The notes below the pieces were generated by a model. It was not told the origin of the DNA, made no database searches, and worked only from the letters and a program-made list of their open reading frames with translations. A DNA stretch of 64,000 bases from Urechis unicinctus (Eukaryota; Annelida; Polychaeta; Xenopneusta; Urechidae), in assembly GCA_034190875.2 (NCBI GenBank), contig CM067348.1:30710138-30774137 (forward strand), in the 5' to 3' direction. Position 1 is the first letter of the stretch; each line of letters starts with the position of its first letter. The translations under genes and the position numbers were made by a program. This document shows, piece by piece, positions 61,200 to 64,000 of this stretch.

Positions 61200-61792
61200 T
61201 CAGAAATTGGCAATATATCCAAACGAGATCAGCGCCGAGTTCGTCTGCTCTATCTCAGGTGTGAAGGTCGTACTGTCCATGATGGCAGTACAGTTCACAC
61301 CAATCTCACTCCATCGATTAATCTGGTCTTGGGTCAGACTTCTTAGCGGCATGATGACCAGACTAACGTGCCTGTAGTGGCTTAGTTTCATCTGCCACAG
61401 AGTTAGATAATTGGGTTCTAGGTTCAAGGTCTGATTTGTAATGTTTATATTTAATATCGTATTGGCTTATTTGAAAACTAGTTATAATATAGCATTATTT
61501 AATATCGTATTGGCTTATTTGAAAACAGTTATAATATAGCATATTAATAAAACCACGAGTTCGTAGCTCATAAATATAAGTATATATTGTAATTTAGGAA
61601 AAATATCTCTACCTTGTCTAGAATTAGGGGAGCCAAAGCGAAGACGTCGCTTTATCCGTATCCAGTCGGCAGGCTTACGAATACGTGTTTTCCATCACAG
61701 ATGTGCTGATGGCAGCGAACCTGTTCGGGCCTAAATACGCAGCGCAGCGCAAGATCGTTTCGGACTGTCTGCAGTGCCGTGTCGATATCCAT
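61200..61792 (-). pseudogene. RecQ-family DNA helicase, N-terminal fragment (T2)
   Basis: Exon 1 61613-61792 and exon 2 61200-61391 with the same intron as T1. The TAA in place of the Walker A lysine is at 61652-61654. The copy looks identical to T1 over both exons. Confidence 0.75.
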
Positions 61793-62227
61793 GTAGAATA
61801 ACTAATGTCGAATAATTCAGGAAACGACGGAGACCAAATATGAGGTTTGGGACAGTTGACAGTTCTACTATCAGCGGCGCTTTACGTCAGCGTATGTCAA
61901 GACGCGCACGTGACCATCTAGTCACCATTCCACGGATTGATGTCCGAGTCGCGTAGTCTCATCCGAGAAACTAATAAGAGTCTCCATTTCACGTATTCCA
62001 TGTAATTCCTGGCAAGTGGGAAAATTTGACGGATAGAGTGTGGGAAGGAATTTAGTATAGACGTTTGGCGCAGTTAGATTCGTTTCTTTTGTATAAGAAG
62101 ACCATGCGCACTACATGGTAACTAGCCGTACATGACCATTGATGCCAAAACGGCTATAATTAGAATCAACAATAGCAACATGATAACTACATGCGCTCTT
62201 AGGCACATAGAAATAGCTACATATAAT

Positions 62228-62989
62228 CTACATAGAATAAGTGGGGTCTGTTTCTAGATACGTTTCTCGTCCCATAGAGCATTTTCGCATGGTACAGCAC
62301 CTGGGCCCACCACAGCATTCGTTGATGTCGTTATCAGTCAAGCCCTCGACTTTCAGAGCTGTAAGCACTCCTTTCCTGAGACAGCTATCCCCCTTCAATA
62401 GTGTCAGCATGTCTGCTGAAACAGTGCGTTTTCAGCTGAGAGGGGTTGTATGTACAAATGGGCCGTACCTATCTGGCCATCTCTAGCGTATCGGCCTACC
62501 TCCTGCCAGTATGATAACACACACGAAGCAGGCCCCCAATGCACAATGTTCTTTATATCTGGAACCTTTACCCCCATAGAAATGCTACAGTTGAAATTAG
62601 GAGGCGAATCTGCGAATTTCGTCTGGCAAACTCGCTCATTATGCACTGCTCGCTCTCTGGGTCAAATTGGCCATAGGACATTTCCACATGCACCTCTCTT
62701 TCCCTTAAACCAGCCACCCTAAGCGCCCCCACCACCATCTTGTATGCCCCATCGACACTGTCAAGGGTCCTGAAAAATGTCAACATATATGTGAACTTGT
62801 ATTGGACATTACCAGGTTGCTTGTACTTACACATGCATATATTTTGCTTCACTTCAATACACATGTAGTACCTGCAGTACATGACAGTCTTTGGAGAATT
62901 TTCTCCTTTCTCATCCAAATCGTAGATGAGCCCAACTGATTTCCTTGCTGTGCGCTACACCTGTATGTAGCTGCATGTATATGTTGCTC
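62228..62989 (-). pseudogene. RecQ-family DNA helicase, C-terminal fragment (T2)
   Basis: Same exon layout as 58440-59201 with three frame breaks. The first is the shared one-base loss in motif V near 62579. The second is a one-base loss near 62430, before the Cys-rich region. The third is an extra C near 62933 in exon a. The two breaks not shared with T1 sit in short base runs and could be sequencing errors. Confidence 0.75.
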
Positions 62990-63179
62990 CTGTAAAAATT
63001 GAAAACTTGACTATGCAGACATTGTTTAATCTTAGATAAGTAATTATTTGTTGTGGGATAGGAATGAAACAAAAAAAAGGAGACAAAAAGTTGGGAGTGA
63101 GTCGAGGTAAGCAGTCGGGATAACCGTAGCTCCCTGCAATGCTTAGAGGACCCAAACAATATAAAAGCCAAAAGTTATT

Positions 63180-64000
63180 TTTGTAAAAAAAACAAAGTCT
63201 ACGACGCAAATCAGCACTAATTATTTCCAAACCAACCGATGTTAAATGTAAGTGATGATGAGAGTCAAAGCAATTAGATTTAACAGAGCCTTCTTTATTG
63301 ATAAATTTACCACTCAAAGAAATAAAGCAATAACTTAAGTGAACCTTCAAGAACCTATTTGCCTCTTTTGTAATTGTGTGATTCTGGTCTTGCATAATTG
63401 GCAAAAGGGAAACTACTATAATTTTGCAGGATGGATTTATGAGTTAAATTTGATCGCGCAATTCTATTATACCCTGTACTATATGCTCTGATGTTTGCCC
63501 TGCCAAAATGTTGTTGGTCCCTATCATCAACACACAGACATCAGAAAATTTAACCCGTTGAGGAAACTGTAACACTTTCTCTCTTAATTTTTGAGAAGTT
63601 ATGCCAGGGTTAACATTGAGAGATGTTCTGATAGGGCCTGTAGTTTCCCTGGCTTTGTGACTTATAGAGAAAGAGGTACTCTGAGGAGAGTTGGGATAAA
63701 CCCAATCCCTTTGTGTTAAATGTGAATGCTCACTTGGCGTAGAATTAAGGAACTCGGGCAACTTTATATCCCGCAACATAGAATCACTTACCACAGACAC
63801 GTCAATCATGCCTGTAAAGGAAAGGAATGGGGACGTTCATTATTACAATTATCATGAGAGATGTAAAACAAATGGGAAAAAATCATACAATGAGTTAAAA
63901 TATTGCAACAATCACAGTCAGATTTGCTTTCTGATTGTGTGATTGTTGAGTTAACCTCCAGATTGTCCCAATCCCTGCTGACTTAGGTCACTAAACAAAG
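63180..64000 (-). pseudogene. Coiled-coil/SGNH gene, copy across T2/T3, cut by window edge
   Basis: Exon 2 starts at 63811 with blocks I-III, reaches the same in-frame TAA at 63444-63446, and continues in frame into the block V end within T2. The intron is 63812-63955. Exon 1 begins at 63956 and leaves the window after 45 bases. In T2 the A-run downstream of block V is one base shorter than in T1, so the frame runs on to 62955 instead of stopping. Confidence 0.7.
63449..64000. repeat. Tandem array unit T3, partial
   Basis: First 552 bases of a third unit in the same phase; the array continues beyond the window. Confidence 0.95.

Larger units (their letters stand above)
59660..63448. repeat. 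Tandem array unit T2 (3789 bp)
   Basis: Second unit, same phase as T1. Length changes relative to T1 include the T run near 60420, a one-base loss near 60890, a one-base loss near 62430 and a C gain near 62933. Confidence 0.95.

Overview
This is eukaryotic, intron-bearing, AT-rich DNA from an invertebrate animal. The pointers are long (TA)n, (CA)n and (TTC)n tracts, two 100-base N gaps, spliceosomal exon/intron signals, Ty3/Gypsy-like relics, and a short dispersed element with an invertebrate-type core. The dinucleotide richness would suit a mollusc (e.g. a cephalopod) or a crustacean, but the sequence does not settle the phylum. I see no intact host gene, no rRNA and no tRNA. Most open frames are chance products of repeats or low-complexity tracts.

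Layout. About 53 kb is a mosaic of five repeated modules, called A, C, D, E and F here. The left-to-right order is: A1 (1-2164), single-copy DNA with a gap and a 1-kb TA tract (2165-8183), an inverted diverged D (8184-10580), E1 (10288-15643), TA tract, C1 (15820-19699), gap, D1 (19800-25227), CA/TA tract, C2 (25511-29702), A2 (29703-31908), E2 (31907-37081), F2, D2 (37863-41499, cut short), E3 (41500-46337), F3, D3 (47119-52546), CA/TA tract, C3 (52795-55873). The most complete run, D-C-A-E-F-D, gives a macro-unit of about 18 kb (D1 to D2, 19800 to 37863). The other joins look like deletions, inversions or misassemblies of that unit. The modules carry decayed retrotransposon pieces: a gag-like relic in A and an integrase-like relic in D.

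From 55874 to the right edge C3 gives way to a head-to-tail array of a 3.79-kb unit (T1 55874-59659, T2 59660-63448, T3 63449-end). All recognisable coding material in T is on the minus strand. One gene has a coiled-coil/bZIP-like exon spliced in frame to an SGNH/GDSL hydrolase exon. The other is a RecQ-family DNA helicase, split so that its C-terminal half lies upstream of its N-terminal half. The helicase has a stop codon where the Walker A lysine should be, a frameshift in motif V, and no visible DEAH-box segment. The set (DNA-binding-like coiled coil, SGNH hydrolase, RecQ helicase, 12-bp inverted repeat) looks like the cargo of a decayed, unclassified mobile element amplified in tandem. 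No transposase was recognised. This array is the best candidate for something undescribed.

Assembly caution. Gap-flanking duplications, junctions inside microsatellites, homopolymer-only differences between T copies and a local patchwork in E2 all mean that some of the architecture could be artefact. Spanning long reads would decide.
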